Both the position numbers and the translations under genes were made by a program. Below are positions 43,441 to 51,864 of a stretch of 54,257 bases of DNA, piece by piece. Each line of letters starts with the position of its first letter. Position 1 is the first letter of the stretch. Location: NCBI GenBank assembly GCA_013001975.1, contig JABDKX010000102.1, positions 1 to 54,257 of the forward strand, given 5' to 3'. The notes beneath the pieces are model-generated. The model was given only the letters and a program-made list of their open reading frames with translations, was not told the DNA's origin and did no database searches. The DNA is from Saprospiraceae bacterium (GTDB lineage: Bacteria; Bacteroidota; Bacteroidia; Chitinophagales; Saprospiraceae).

Positions 43441-44838
43441 TTAAAGTATTGGACTACTCAATCTGGCAAGGCCTTCCATAAACATATTTCTATCAGCTCT
43501 ATGTAAAAAATCAGGTAACGAAAGCTCCTCACTACTTAAAGCATCTTCATGAAAGTGGGCCTTTAAGTCTAGACATGTTTGCTTGTCATAAATGATGGCA
43601 TTCACTTCAAAATTGGTCTTAAAACTACGCTCATCAACATTGGCAGTCCCAACACTAGAAACAATGTCATCACTGATAAATACTTTGTTATGTAGAAAAC
43701 CTCCATGGTATAGATAAATTTTAACGTTGGAAGCTAATAATTCTTCGAGATAAGTAAACATACACCACCTCATCCATTTGTAATCCGATTCATACGGCAT
43801 CATCAATCTTATATCGACACCGCTTAAAGCTGCTGTTTTTAAGGCCATTAAAATTGAATCGCCAGGAACAAAATAGGGTGTAGAAATATAAACATACTCT
43901 TGGGCATCACTTATAAGCGTAAAGTATTGCTGTAAAATGCCATTAAACTGAGAATCAGGTCCACTGGCAATAACTTGAACTGGTACACCTTTTTCAAAGC
44001 GTTGAGATGGTTTGATAATATCAAAATCTTTGCCTCCAGCATGTAACCAATCACTCTTGAATATTTTTTCGAAATCGTGGGCTGAAGGTCCTATGATTCT
44101 AACAAAGGTATCTCGCCATAATCCTAATTTGTCATCCGCAGAAACATGTTTATCGCTTATATTCATACCTCCTGTGTAGGCTATTAGACCATCTATTACA
44201 ATTATTTTTCTGTGGTTTCGATAATTCAAATAGGAGAGTGATGTCCAGAAACTGAAAGGCATGTGTTCCTTAATTTCAACACCCACTTCTTTCAATTCAT
44301 TTATGAATGGTACTTTTTTTATGGTTGTGCCAAATGCGTCATAAACCAATTTGATTTTTACACCTTCTGCAACTTTATTTACAAATTGATCTTTTAACAA
44401 CCTGAAAAAATTGCCATCTTCAATAATATAGAAATCTAGATGAATAGAATGTTTTGCAGCTTTTATATCATCAAGAATGGAACTGAAAGTGACATCTCCA
44501 TTTTTTAATACTTGAGCATGGTTATGAAATGATAATCCTGATGACTGATTATGACTTAGCAATTTAGCCATCGGTCTTTTGTTAACAGGAATTTCTGAAA
44601 AATCTAGATCATCGATATGATCATTATAAAAAGGTTGTTTTGCAATAAAAAACCTATCTCTTTTAACACTTCTTCCTAATACTTTAAATAATAACAACCC
44701 TATGATGGGCATAAAAATAATAACCAATATCCAAGACAATGTTTTTGCAGGATTCGAAACCTGCAACAATGCATTTCTGAGTGTTACCAATACAATGATA
44801 CTGTAAACAATCAGAATTATAATTAGGACATTACTCAT
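43441..44838 (-). CDS. cls: Cardiolipin synthase, phospholipase D type
   Basis: About 465 residues from the Met at MSNVLIIILIVYSIIVL; the longer frame adds 20 residues upstream that overlap the -7 region. Two N-terminal membrane helices form a PLDc_N domain (LSWILVIIFMPIIGLLLF). Two HKD motifs follow: HRKIIVIDGLIAYTGG near residue 200 and HNKVFISDDIVSSVGTANVDERSF near 385. It would condense two phosphatidylglycerols into cardiolipin. An exact FNR-like palindrome with a correctly placed -7 element upstream puts it in the low-oxygen set. Confidence 0.92.
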   Translation of the reverse strand: MSNVLIIILIVYSIIVLVTLRNALLQVSNPAKTLSWILVIIFMPIIGLLLFKVLGRSVKRDRFFIAKQPFYNDHIDDLDFSEIPVNKRPMAKLLSHNQSSGLSFHNHAQVLKNGDVTFSSILDDIKAAKHSIHLDFYIIEDGNFFRLLKDQFVNKVAEGVKIKLVYDAFGTTIKKVPFINELKEVGVEIKEHMPFSFWTSLSYLNYRNHRKIIVIDGLIAYTGGMNISDKHVSADDKLGLWRDTFVRIIGPSAHDFEKIFKSDWLHAGGKDFDIIKPSQRFEKGVPVQVIASGPDSQFNGILQQYFTLISDAQEYVYISTPYFVPGDSILMALKTAALSGVDIRLMMPYESDYKWMRWCMFTYLEELLASNVKIYLYHGGFLHNKVFISDDIVSSVGTANVDERSFKTNFEVNAIIYDKQTCLDLKAHFHEDALSSEELSLPDFLHRADRNMFMEGLARLSSPIL

Positions 44839-44854
44839 ATTAATATTAAGATAA

Positions 44855-44950
44855 CAAATTGAGCAGAATATTTGAAGTTTAAATATGATATAAATCATCT
44901 CGCTTGGTGATGTAGGTTATGTCTTACAATTTAATAACTCACCAACTTTG
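44855..44950. promoter_or_regulatory. Divergent promoter region with two FNR-like boxes (cls / CBS-HPF-USP operon)
   Basis: Box 1 (44885-44898) reads ATGATATAAATCAT, a perfect palindrome identical on the other strand to box 1 of the regulator region. Box 2 GTGATGTAGGTTAT (44907-44920) is degenerate. The centres are 22 bp apart. On the minus strand TCAATTTG (44862-44855) lies 33 bp from box 1, and on the plus strand CAACTTTG (44943-44950) lies 33 bp from box 2; both match five of six fixed -7 positions. Confidence 0.65.
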
Positions 44951-45029
44951 TAATAATTAAAATTATGTATGAGTGATTCTTAATTATAAATTATTAAGAG
45001 AGAATTTCTTAAAACCTAAATAATTCAAT

Positions 45030-45455
45030 ATGAAAAATGCGACCGTAAGAGATATCATGAGTACTAAGCTAAAGACGCTTCATCCAAAAGATAAGTTAAG
45101 AAGAGCAAAAGATATTTTTAACGAATATCATATTCATCACATTCCTGTTCAAGTTATGAAAGAATTAAGAGGTATAATTAGTCTGGGCGATATCTTATAC
45201 TTGGAAGGTGTCGTGACCAATAGTTTTGATGAATTTATAAAAAACAAAAAACTGGATACACTCGATGTTGAAGAAGTAATGACCAAGAAACCTTACTGCA
45301 TCGAAGCAAGTATGCCCTTGACCCTTGCTCTTGATGTTATGATTAATAAAAGAATTAACGCATTGCCAGTAGTTGAAAATAATAACGAATTAGTTGGTAT
45401 TGTAACAGCCTTCGATATGATGAAATGTTTGAAATCAGAATTATTAGAAAATTGA
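45030..45455 (+). CDS. CBS-domain pair protein, first gene of stress operon
   Basis: A 141-residue protein with two CBS domains (MSTKLKTLHPKDKLRRAKDIFNEYHIHHIPVQV near 10-45; MTKKPYCIEASMPLTLALDVMINKRINALPVVENN near 85-125). It opens a seven-gene plus-strand operon with a conserved unknown, an HPF-like factor, two USPs and two exported unknowns. Adenine-nucleotide binding is the family rule. The leader before it is about 75 nt from the predicted start site. Confidence 0.88.
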   Translation: MKNATVRDIMSTKLKTLHPKDKLRRAKDIFNEYHIHHIPVQVMKELRGIISLGDILYLEGVVTNSFDEFIKNKKLDTLDVEEVMTKKPYCIEASMPLTLALDVMINKRINALPVVENNNELVGIVTAFDMMKCLKSELLEN

Positions 45456-45469
45456 TAAAAATTTAGAAA

Positions 45470-45820
45470 ATGAAAATGCATTTAAATCAAAAGATTACAG
45501 ATATAAAAAAGGAGTTTAACGATTTCTTCCCTGGTCTTTCTGTTGAGTTTTATACAAAACCACATAAAGAAGGGCATGGATCTGATGTGCATGAACAAAT
45601 AGGCGAAGAAGCTTTACTTAAAGATATTTCATCAATGAGCGAGGATGAAGTCATTGATATTGATAGCACTATGACAGTCGGAGAAATTGAAATGCATTTT
45701 CAAGATAAGTATGGAATTTCTATTCAAATATTTCGAAAGTCTAAGGACATTTGGTTACAAACTTCAGCAACTGATCATTGGACATTGGAACACCAGAATA
45801 TTAAAGGATTAGAATCATAA
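45470..45820 (+). CDS. Conserved protein of the stress operon, unknown function
   Basis: A 116-residue soluble protein not assigned to a named family. An N-terminal basic helix (NQKITDIKKEFNDFFPGL) precedes FYTKPHKEGHGSDVHEQIG, an acidic middle, TVGEIEMHFQDKYGISIQIFRKSKDIWLQTSATDHWTLEHQN (in pieces, about 72-110) at the end. I believe similar proteins occur near USP and HPF genes in other Bacteroidota. It is placed 14 bp after the CBS gene and 16 bp before the HPF-like gene, so a role in the same quiescence programme is inferred. Confidence 0.75.
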   Translation: MKMHLNQKITDIKKEFNDFFPGLSVEFYTKPHKEGHGSDVHEQIGEEALLKDISSMSEDEVIDIDSTMTVGEIEMHFQDKYGISIQIFRKSKDIWLQTSATDHWTLEHQNIKGLES

Positions 45821-45836
45821 AAGTAAATACAACAAT

Positions 45837-46133
45837 ATGGATATTAAAGTAAATGCAAAAGCACATGAGAACCAAGATGGCTTAAAGGAATATTACTCTC
45901 TTGAGTTGAATAAGCGATTTGCGAAGTATGTATTTATCAAAGAAGTTATTCTAAAAATTAAAGATATTAAGAAAGATGGCATTGAAGTTTCCTTGGAATT
46001 AGAAGTTGAAAATTCTAACAAAATGTTTGCGAAATCTGTGGAAGAAACAGAACCTAAAGCCTACAAATCAGTTGTCAGTAAGATTAACAGACAAATTGAA
46101 AAGTATAAGGAAGTACATTATAAAAGTAACTAA
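45837..46133 (+). CDS. hpf: Short HPF/RaiA-type ribosome hibernation factor
   Basis: A 98-residue protein of the HPF/YfiA family: an alternating beta/alpha pattern with KVNAKAHENQDGLKEYYSLELNKRFAKYV (1-33), VSLELEVENSNKMFAKSVEETEPKAY and an ending helix DKINRQIEKYKEVHY-like. It is the short form without the C-terminal dimerization domain, as in E. coli HPF or YfiA. Such proteins inactivate ribosomes in stationary or hypoxic cells; the mycobacterial counterpart belongs to DosR. The sequence is divergent, so the family call is a little less sure than the context. Confidence 0.78.
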   Translation: MDIKVNAKAHENQDGLKEYYSLELNKRFAKYVFIKEVILKIKDIKKDGIEVSLELEVENSNKMFAKSVEETEPKAYKSVVSKINRQIEKYKEVHYKSN

Positions 46134-46146
46134 TGAAAATAACAAT

Positions 46147-46983
46147 ATGAATATTTTAGTTCCAACAGATTTTAGCCAATGTGCAGATTATGCATTAGAT
46201 GCAGCATGCAAAATTGCTGAAAAAGCTGGTGGAAAAATTCATTTATATAATGCTGCAGAGTTGCCTGATGACTGGGAGGATTTGGGTTTAGTAGACCAAT
46301 TAAAGGATGATGTAAACTTGGGCATTTCGAGAATAACAATGGATCGGTTGAAAGAAAAATCACAAATTGTAAAAGACTATGGACTTGATTATCAATTACA
46401 TTACACCGGTGGAAAATTTTTAGAAAATATTCAAGAGATTTTAGATAAGGTTGATATTAGCTTGATCGTAATGGGATCAAAAGGGATTAGTGGAAAAAGT
46501 GAATGGTTTATTGGATCAAATGCTCAAAAAGTTATCAGACATATTCATTGTAATATTTTGGTTATCAAAGACAAAGTAGAAACTGTAGATTTTTCAAACG
46601 TTCTATTCGCCTCAAGCTTAACTTTAAAAGATAAGATCTCTTTTGAGCATTTTTTAAATTTTATAAAACCATTCAATGTCAAAAAAATACACTTGCTTGC
46701 TGTAGATACCTTTGGTTTTTTTAGTCAGCCGACCCCAATTATTTTAGAAGCTTTAAAAGATTTTAAAAACCTTGTCAAAGATGTAGAGTGTTTTACCCAT
46801 TTTATTTCTGATTATTCAGTTGACTCAGGAATTAGAAACTTTTCCAACAGCCATGAAATTGAATTAATCGGAATTTCTAATAATACAAGAAATCCTTTGA
46901 AAAGAATATTTCAAGGAAGTAATGTTGAAATGTTGGTCAATCATGCTGATGTTCCAGTACTCGGATTAGATCATAATAAATAA
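46147..46983 (+). CDS. Tandem universal stress protein
   Basis: A 278-residue protein starting MNILVPTDFSQCADYALDAA; a longer frame that starts inside the HPF gene is not used. The first USP domain (1-145) has an intact nucleotide loop: VMGSKGISGKSEWFIGSNAQKV (G-2X-G-9X-GS). The second (146-278) is degenerate, ending VNHADVPVLGLDHNK. ATP binding is expected for the first half. It lies 13 bp after hpf in the operon. Confidence 0.9.
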   Translation: MNILVPTDFSQCADYALDAACKIAEKAGGKIHLYNAAELPDDWEDLGLVDQLKDDVNLGISRITMDRLKEKSQIVKDYGLDYQLHYTGGKFLENIQEILDKVDISLIVMGSKGISGKSEWFIGSNAQKVIRHIHCNILVIKDKVETVDFSNVLFASSLTLKDKISFEHFLNFIKPFNVKKIHLLAVDTFGFFSQPTPIILEALKDFKNLVKDVECFTHFISDYSVDSGIRNFSNSHEIELIGISNNTRNPLKRIFQGSNVEMLVNHADVPVLGLDHNK

Positions 46984-46992
46984 AAAATTGTA

Positions 46993-47808
46993 ATGCGCAG
47001 AATATTATTTGCTACAGATTTTTCAGACAGTTGTGATAACGCATTTAAATATCTCCAAGATATAATTGATGATGAAGAAATAGAAATTGACATTATCAAT
47101 GTTTATGATATTCCCGTAACTACTTTATTGTCTATCACACATAAGGCAGTTCAAGGGATGATTGAGGAGCGTGGTATTGTTGTAACCAATATGTTGAATG
47201 ATATGATTTTACAATTGCCTGAAAATAATAGAGGAAAAATATATTCTATATATGGTAGTCATCCAGCAAATGAAATATCACAATTGTCTAAAACCATTGA
47301 TTATACAATTATTGTAATGGCCTTGCGACAAAAGTACAGTTTCTTTGATCGCATAATGGGCACAGTGACAGCTCAGACAATTCATCAAGCACATACTCCT
47401 GTTTTAGCAATTCCGAGTGGTGCAAAGTTTCAAGATATTAAGACAATTTTATTTCCAACATCATTGTTGCCAGGTGATGAATTGAAGGAAGAGGAAGAAG
47501 ATGCATTGATGAGATTAATTGATTTTTGGCATATCAGTAATTGTCCAGAAATAAATTTAATCCATGTTTCAAAAGATCACAAAGATGTTGACATAGTACA
47601 TAAAAATCTAGTCTTTAAAGATATAGATTTTGTTCATACACATGCTCGTTCAGTGGCAGATGGATTGTTCAATTATTTTAATAAAGCAGAAGCGCAAATG
47701 CTTGCTTTTTATAAGCCGGAAAGAAACTTTTGGGAACGCCTATTTCACTCGAGTTTGACAAGGAAATTGTTATTCAAATCACGACTTCCAATTATTATAT
47801 TTTCTTAA
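46993..47808 (+). CDS. Tandem universal stress protein with degenerate ATP loop
   Basis: A 271-residue protein. The first USP domain (1-140) starts MRRILFATDFSDSCDNAF and carries VMALRQKYSFFDRIMGTVTAQTI where the G-2X-G-9X-G(S/T) loop should be; the first two glycines are lost, so nucleotide binding is doubtful. The second domain (150-271) ends FKSRLPIIIFS. Pairs of ATP-binding and non-binding USPs in one operon may form heterodimers; this is a guess. Confidence 0.87.
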   Translation: MRRILFATDFSDSCDNAFKYLQDIIDDEEIEIDIINVYDIPVTTLLSITHKAVQGMIEERGIVVTNMLNDMILQLPENNRGKIYSIYGSHPANEISQLSKTIDYTIIVMALRQKYSFFDRIMGTVTAQTIHQAHTPVLAIPSGAKFQDIKTILFPTSLLPGDELKEEEEDALMRLIDFWHISNCPEINLIHVSKDHKDVDIVHKNLVFKDIDFVHTHARSVADGLFNYFNKAEAQMLAFYKPERNFWERLFHSSLTRKLLFKSRLPIIIFS

Positions 47809-47818
47809 ATCTATAATT

Positions 47819-48493
47819 ATGAGGAAGCTGTTTTTTTTACTTTTAATGCTCATACTGATATCCTGCGATCATCGGGTGAAATTTTCTTCAGCTATGCCTC
47901 CGGAGGTAGAAGACTTAGCAAGCATTCCTGAATCTTTTCTAGGTACGTTTATATGCGAAAGCGATAGCAGTAGACTTATGATCGATAAATTTTCTGCTGT
48001 CCAAGAATCTTATTATTTATTTGAAACAACGGTCGCAAGAATAAAAGAAACTGAAAATTGCAGCATTGCAGATGGTGGACTTTACTTGCCTGGCAGAAAA
48101 ACTTGTATTCCGTTTGAATATTTAACGGAAGACAGCATTCGCGCAAAAGTATATGAAATTGACACCTTGTTTGCTTTTAGAAAAAATGAAATTGCCAAAT
48201 ATGATAAAGGTCATTTATTTATAAATTATAAAAATGATTTAGCGCAATGGGACACATGGATTTTTACACCTCAAGAAGATGGCAATATACTTTTCGAATT
48301 TGTCGCTGTTCCAGATAACGAAAGAAAAATAAAGGATGTAACCAATAACTATATCAAAAAAATTGATGATAGAGAAAAAGTGCATTATACTCTAAATCCA
48401 ACCAAAAAAGAATTTGATGAAATAATCAATAAAGGATATCTATTTGAGTGTGATATATTGATTCCCGTAAATTTTGAAAATGATCCTTTTTGA
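47819..48493 (+). CDS. Lipoprotein of the stress operon, unknown function
   Basis: A 224-residue protein with a lipoprotein signal (MRKLFFLLLMLILISCDHR, lipobox ending at Cys16). The rest is soluble and beta-rich (CIPFEYLTEDSIRAKVYEIDTLFAF, DTWIFTPQEDGNILFEFVAV). No family is recognised. It follows the second USP by 10 bp and is in turn followed by another exported unknown. Confidence 0.75.
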   Translation: MRKLFFLLLMLILISCDHRVKFSSAMPPEVEDLASIPESFLGTFICESDSSRLMIDKFSAVQESYYLFETTVARIKETENCSIADGGLYLPGRKTCIPFEYLTEDSIRAKVYEIDTLFAFRKNEIAKYDKGHLFINYKNDLAQWDTWIFTPQEDGNILFEFVAVPDNERKIKDVTNNYIKKIDDREKVHYTLNPTKKEFDEIINKGYLFECDILIPVNFENDPF

Positions 48494-48512
48494 AAAACAA
48501 TAAACACATAAC

Positions 48513-49271
48513 ATGAAGTATTTTATTCTTATACTCGGATTGTTAGTCTCCACATTAAACAGTGGTCAGGTCAAACATCAATATTCAGATTTAGAATTAG
48601 AAAATTTAGTTTTTCAAGAGTTTGATCAATTGTTAATGAAAACTTGGATAGATGCCAAGCAAAAGAAAAGTTCCAATTTTACCCAATATAATAACCAGAT
48701 CAATTCAGAATGGCAACGAATTAAAAAGCAAATCAGATCAATCGAATTACCTCACGTTGACAATAAAGAGTTTATAAAAGATCTTGACTATTTTATGACA
48801 TTGCTAGATAAAAGCTCAATCATTTCAGACTACAACAATGTTGAAAAATTAAGTTATCACATAATGTATGAATTCAGATCGTTGAGACAATGTTATTTCT
48901 ATTCTGAATATCCATTGGATCAATTATGGGATGTCATTGATGTGCATTCTGAAATTGATTTTACCATAGATGATCCAATGATGGATTTGAAAGAATGGTT
49001 TGAATTTGAAGATATGGTTAACCTAATGATCTGCAATTGGGAGACTTATGACCTTTTACATATCAGTGAGATTGACGGATTCTTCATGGGCTTTAATAAG
49101 GAGAAACATAATGCGATTAAAGAACGTGTCAATAGTTGTATTTTTTCATTACTAAAAGCCATAGAAACATCATTTCAAGATAATTTTGAATCGCCTTGTG
49201 ATGAATTAGGATATGCATTGGAAGATTTAATCAAATTATATGCATATACAAGACCTTCAGGGTTGATGTAA
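48513..49271 (+). CDS. Exported alpha-helical protein of the stress operon, unknown function
   Basis: A 252-residue protein with a signal peptide (1-19, MKYFILILGLLVSTLNSGQ). The mature part looks mostly helical and acidic (DLELENLVFQEFDQLLMKTWIDAKQ, IELPHVDNKEFIKDLDYFMTLLDKSS). No family is recognised. It is the last gene of the seven-gene operon, 3 bp before a bidirectional terminator begins. Confidence 0.72.
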   Translation: MKYFILILGLLVSTLNSGQVKHQYSDLELENLVFQEFDQLLMKTWIDAKQKKSSNFTQYNNQINSEWQRIKKQIRSIELPHVDNKEFIKDLDYFMTLLDKSSIISDYNNVEKLSYHIMYEFRSLRQCYFYSEYPLDQLWDVIDVHSEIDFTIDDPMMDLKEWFEFEDMVNLMICNWETYDLLHISEIDGFFMGFNKEKHNAIKERVNSCIFSLLKAIETSFQDNFESPCDELGYALEDLIKLYAYTRPSGLM

Positions 49272-49273
49272 CA

Positions 49274-49309
49274 TTTTTCATTTTTCCTATGGAACTCTGA
49301 ATGAAAAAA
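49274..49309. terminator. Bidirectional terminator between the two stress operons
   Basis: TTTTTCATT (49274-49282) pairs with AATGAAAAA (49300-49308), with an inner TTCC-TAT-GGAA hairpin in the loop. T and A tracts lie at the arms themselves. It separates the convergent plus- and minus-strand stress operons. Confidence 0.6.
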
Positions 49310-49371
49310 GACATTCCAACCTATTAAATAGAATTATTTTACGAGAAATATTTAACAAAAAAAAGCACAGC

Positions 49372-49785
49372 TTAGTCCGCTTCCCAAGCTTTCATAACGT
49401 CTGTAGGCGTCATGATACCTATCGGTTCATTTTCTTCATTTATAATCGGAATACAATGGATTTTATTTTTTAACATGAGGTCAATAGCGTGTTTAACAGA
49501 ATCTTTTGCAGTTAAAGTTATAGGGTCTCTTTTGATGAGTTCACTTACTTTTGTGTTCTCTAATATCTTATCATTATAAATTTTACCAGAAGACATTTGA
49601 ACAATGCTAAAAAATTTCTCGAGCAGATCATTTTTAGATATTACCCCAACTAATCGGTCTCCATCGCGAACCAACAAATGAGAAACTTGTGTGGAGTTCA
49701 TCAAATTAATGGCTTTATTTAAACTGGCGTTTGAATTAATCCAAGTTGGATTGGAAACCATTACAGAGGCGATGTCTTGTTTCAT
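49372..49785 (-). CDS. CBS-domain pair protein
   Basis: A 137-residue protein with two CBS domains (MVSNPTWINSNASLNKAINLMNSTQVSHLLVRDGDRLVGVISKNDL near 8-55; IKRDPITLTAKDSVKHAIDLMLKNKIHCIPIINEENEPIGIMTPTDVM near 85-132). It is the last gene of the five-gene minus-strand stress operon, 7 bp behind another CBS protein. Confidence 0.88.
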   Translation of the reverse strand: MKQDIASVMVSNPTWINSNASLNKAINLMNSTQVSHLLVRDGDRLVGVISKNDLLEKFFSIVQMSSGKIYNDKILENTKVSELIKRDPITLTAKDSVKHAIDLMLKNKIHCIPIINEENEPIGIMTPTDVMKAWEAD

Positions 49786-49792
49786 TTAGATT

Positions 49793-50239
49793 TTATTTTT
49801 GAAGCAAAGCAGGTTCCACGACATACTTTAATATATCAACAGGTGTTAAGATAAATTGAACCTTTTTGTCTTTGCAAATAATTATCGAATGTATTTTATT
49901 TTGAATAAAAATATCAATTGCATCACCTAGGGAATCATTAATCTCTAAGCAAACCGGATCAGGCGTCATAATTTCTTTTGCTAATAATGAATTTAACAAC
50001 TTATGATTTTCTTCAATCGATTTTTCCAGATTAAACCTTGTAAAATGATGCTGTAGTTGTCGGTAATCACCCAGGCTAATAATTCCAATTGCTTCATTCA
50101 CATCATTGATGACTGGCAAATGATGAACTTCTTTGGTTTCAAAGATTTCTGCAATTTTGGTTCCCAAAGTATCTTCTTTTACTGTAATAACAGTATCTTT
50201 TGCTATTGAAATGATTCTTTTATCTAGTATGACGTTCAT
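49793..50239 (-). CDS. CBS-domain pair protein
   Basis: About 148 residues from the Met at MNVILDKRIISIAK; an upstream frame overlaps the preceding USP gene. Two CBS domains (VKEDTLGTKIAEIFETKEVHHLPVINDVNEAIGIISLGDY; MTPDPVCLEINDSLGDAIDIFIQNKIHSIIICKDKKVQFILTPVDILK). The second lacks the usual final IVTxxDIL glycine-rich turn but is otherwise normal. It lies 10 bp after the USP gene. Confidence 0.87.
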   Translation of the reverse strand: MNVILDKRIISIAKDTVITVKEDTLGTKIAEIFETKEVHHLPVINDVNEAIGIISLGDYRQLQHHFTRFNLEKSIEENHKLLNSLLAKEIMTPDPVCLEINDSLGDAIDIFIQNKIHSIIICKDKKVQFILTPVDILKYVVEPALLQK

Positions 50240-50249
50240 AATTCTTATT

Positions 50250-51047
50250 TTATTCTGGTAAGATAAACAAAGGAATTTCGAAATCAAACAATTCTTGTTT
50301 GGAAATACTTTTTGAGAATAATTCTTGTAACCAGTTTCTTTTGTGATGAATCATAACAAGCAAATCTGCATTTACTTCATCACAATAGTTATTTAGTAAC
50401 TCTGATATTGACCCTGTTTTGGGAATAATCTCTGTTTCGTAATTGATATCACTAAAGTAAATTTCAAAAGTTGGATCAAATTTAATCATATCATCTTTCG
50501 AAGTATTGATATGTAATAATTTCAATTTAGCATCGGTTACATTGGTTATGCTTCTGACTGGTTTTAGAATTTCTTCGTTTTCAATAATTTTATGATCCAT
50601 TCCCAAAACAATTGTTTTTATCTTATTGTACTTTGCTTCTAAAGGAATTGTAATAACAGGTCTGTGCGAATATTTTATAAAATATTCTGTAACACTCCCT
50701 ACCGTCATATCCTTAAGTGCTGTCAGACCTTTTGACCCTGTAGCCAGCCAATCTGCTTTCATTCGAGAAGCATATTCAGTGATATATGTCTTAGGGTCAC
50801 CTTTCACAATTTTATATTTATAAGTATTGGAAAGTAGACGAATTTCTTCAATGAGATTTTTTATGTCTTCTTCTGCATTATCCTTTAAAATATCTTCCAT
50901 TGGATTGAACGAAACAGCACGATGCTGAATACCCATACAGTGAATAAATGTAATTTCTCCACCACCCATATCAGCTAAAAAATTATTAGTCCATCTTGCT
51001 GCATTAAGCGAAGTTTTTGAAAAATCTAAAGCGCATAATATTTTCAT
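50250..51047 (-). CDS. Tandem universal stress protein
   Basis: A 265-residue protein starting MKILCALDFSKTSLNAARW. The first USP domain (1-140) has an intact nucleotide loop (ATGSKGLTALKDMTVGSVTEYFI, G-2X-G-9X-GS). The second domain (145-265) is degenerate and ends FEIPLFILPE. It is the third gene of the minus-strand stress operon, 12 bp behind another USP. Confidence 0.9.
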   Translation of the reverse strand: MKILCALDFSKTSLNAARWTNNFLADMGGGEITFIHCMGIQHRAVSFNPMEDILKDNAEEDIKNLIEEIRLLSNTYKYKIVKGDPKTYITEYASRMKADWLATGSKGLTALKDMTVGSVTEYFIKYSHRPVITIPLEAKYNKIKTIVLGMDHKIIENEEILKPVRSITNVTDAKLKLLHINTSKDDMIKFDPTFEIYFSDINYETEIIPKTGSISELLNNYCDEVNADLLVMIHHKRNWLQELFSKSISKQELFDFEIPLFILPE

Positions 51048-51059
51048 CTTTAATTAATT

Positions 51060-51854
51060 TTAAACGTGAAGAAATAAAACTGGAATAGATGATTTTTCTA
51101 TCATCTCCTTTGAAATACTTTTAAATAATAAGGCATTCATAAATGAAGAATTTTTTGAAATGATTATCATGGCATCAGCTTGAGCGTTGTATGCATTGCT
51201 CAGTAATGATTCACTGATGTTTTTACTTTTTAAAGTAGAAACTTCAAAGCCAAAACTAACTGGATCATTTTCAAAAAGTTCTTTTACGATGGTCTTTGAT
51301 TCATTATCATAGTTATCGTTATTGCTTTCTTTTACATGAACAAATTTTATAAAAGCGTTATATGGTTTGTTCCATATTCTGATTTGATATAAAAGTGCTT
51401 TATGATTCAAATGATGATCACTGGCAACAACAACTTTTTTATACTTATTATATTTAGAAAATCGAGGAATTAGTAAAATCGGAACATCTAATGTTTTGAC
51501 TAATCCAAGCGATACAGTACCTATCCATCTTTCGAGAATGTTATATTTATCCCTTGACCCAACAATGACATAATCGTACAATTTTTCTTTAATATACTTG
51601 CTTAGTGTATTTATTATATTACCATGTAAAACATGGATCGAGATATTGTTGGGTAACGATTCCTCCGAAAGGTATTCACACAGATCATTTTTGATTTTTT
51701 CCTTAAGTGTTTCTTCATCATTTGAATTAACAAGACTATTATCTACATGAATAATTTCAAGGATGTCAATATCTTCAGATGACTCAAGAGCATATTGGAC
51801 AGCATTTTTAGATACAGTGCTAAAATCAAAAGTTATGGCGATTTTCTTTTCCAT
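51060..51854 (-). CDS. Tandem universal stress protein with altered ATP loop
   Basis: A 264-residue protein starting MEKKIAITFDFSTVSKNAVQYAL. The first domain has VGSRDKYNILERWIGTVSLGLV, where the second glycine of the G-2X-G motif is Asp, so ATP binding is uncertain. The second domain covers about 145-264 (KVVVASDHHLNHKALLYQI, ending SSIPVLFLHV). It is the second gene of the operon, 10 bp behind the Trx-USP fusion. Confidence 0.88.
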   Translation of the reverse strand: MEKKIAITFDFSTVSKNAVQYALESSEDIDILEIIHVDNSLVNSNDEETLKEKIKNDLCEYLSEESLPNNISIHVLHGNIINTLSKYIKEKLYDYVIVGSRDKYNILERWIGTVSLGLVKTLDVPILLIPRFSKYNKYKKVVVASDHHLNHKALLYQIRIWNKPYNAFIKFVHVKESNNDNYDNESKTIVKELFENDPVSFGFEVSTLKSKNISESLLSNAYNAQADAMIIISKNSSFMNALLFKSISKEMIEKSSIPVLFLHV

Positions 51855-51864
51855 ATATTGGCAA

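Noticed and set aside
44953-44966. ATAATTAAAATTAT, a palindrome like the FNR-type box before the CBS-HPF operon
   Set aside because: It lacks the G/C pair of the TGA core, is pure A/T, and lies past the predicted -7 element; probably chance.
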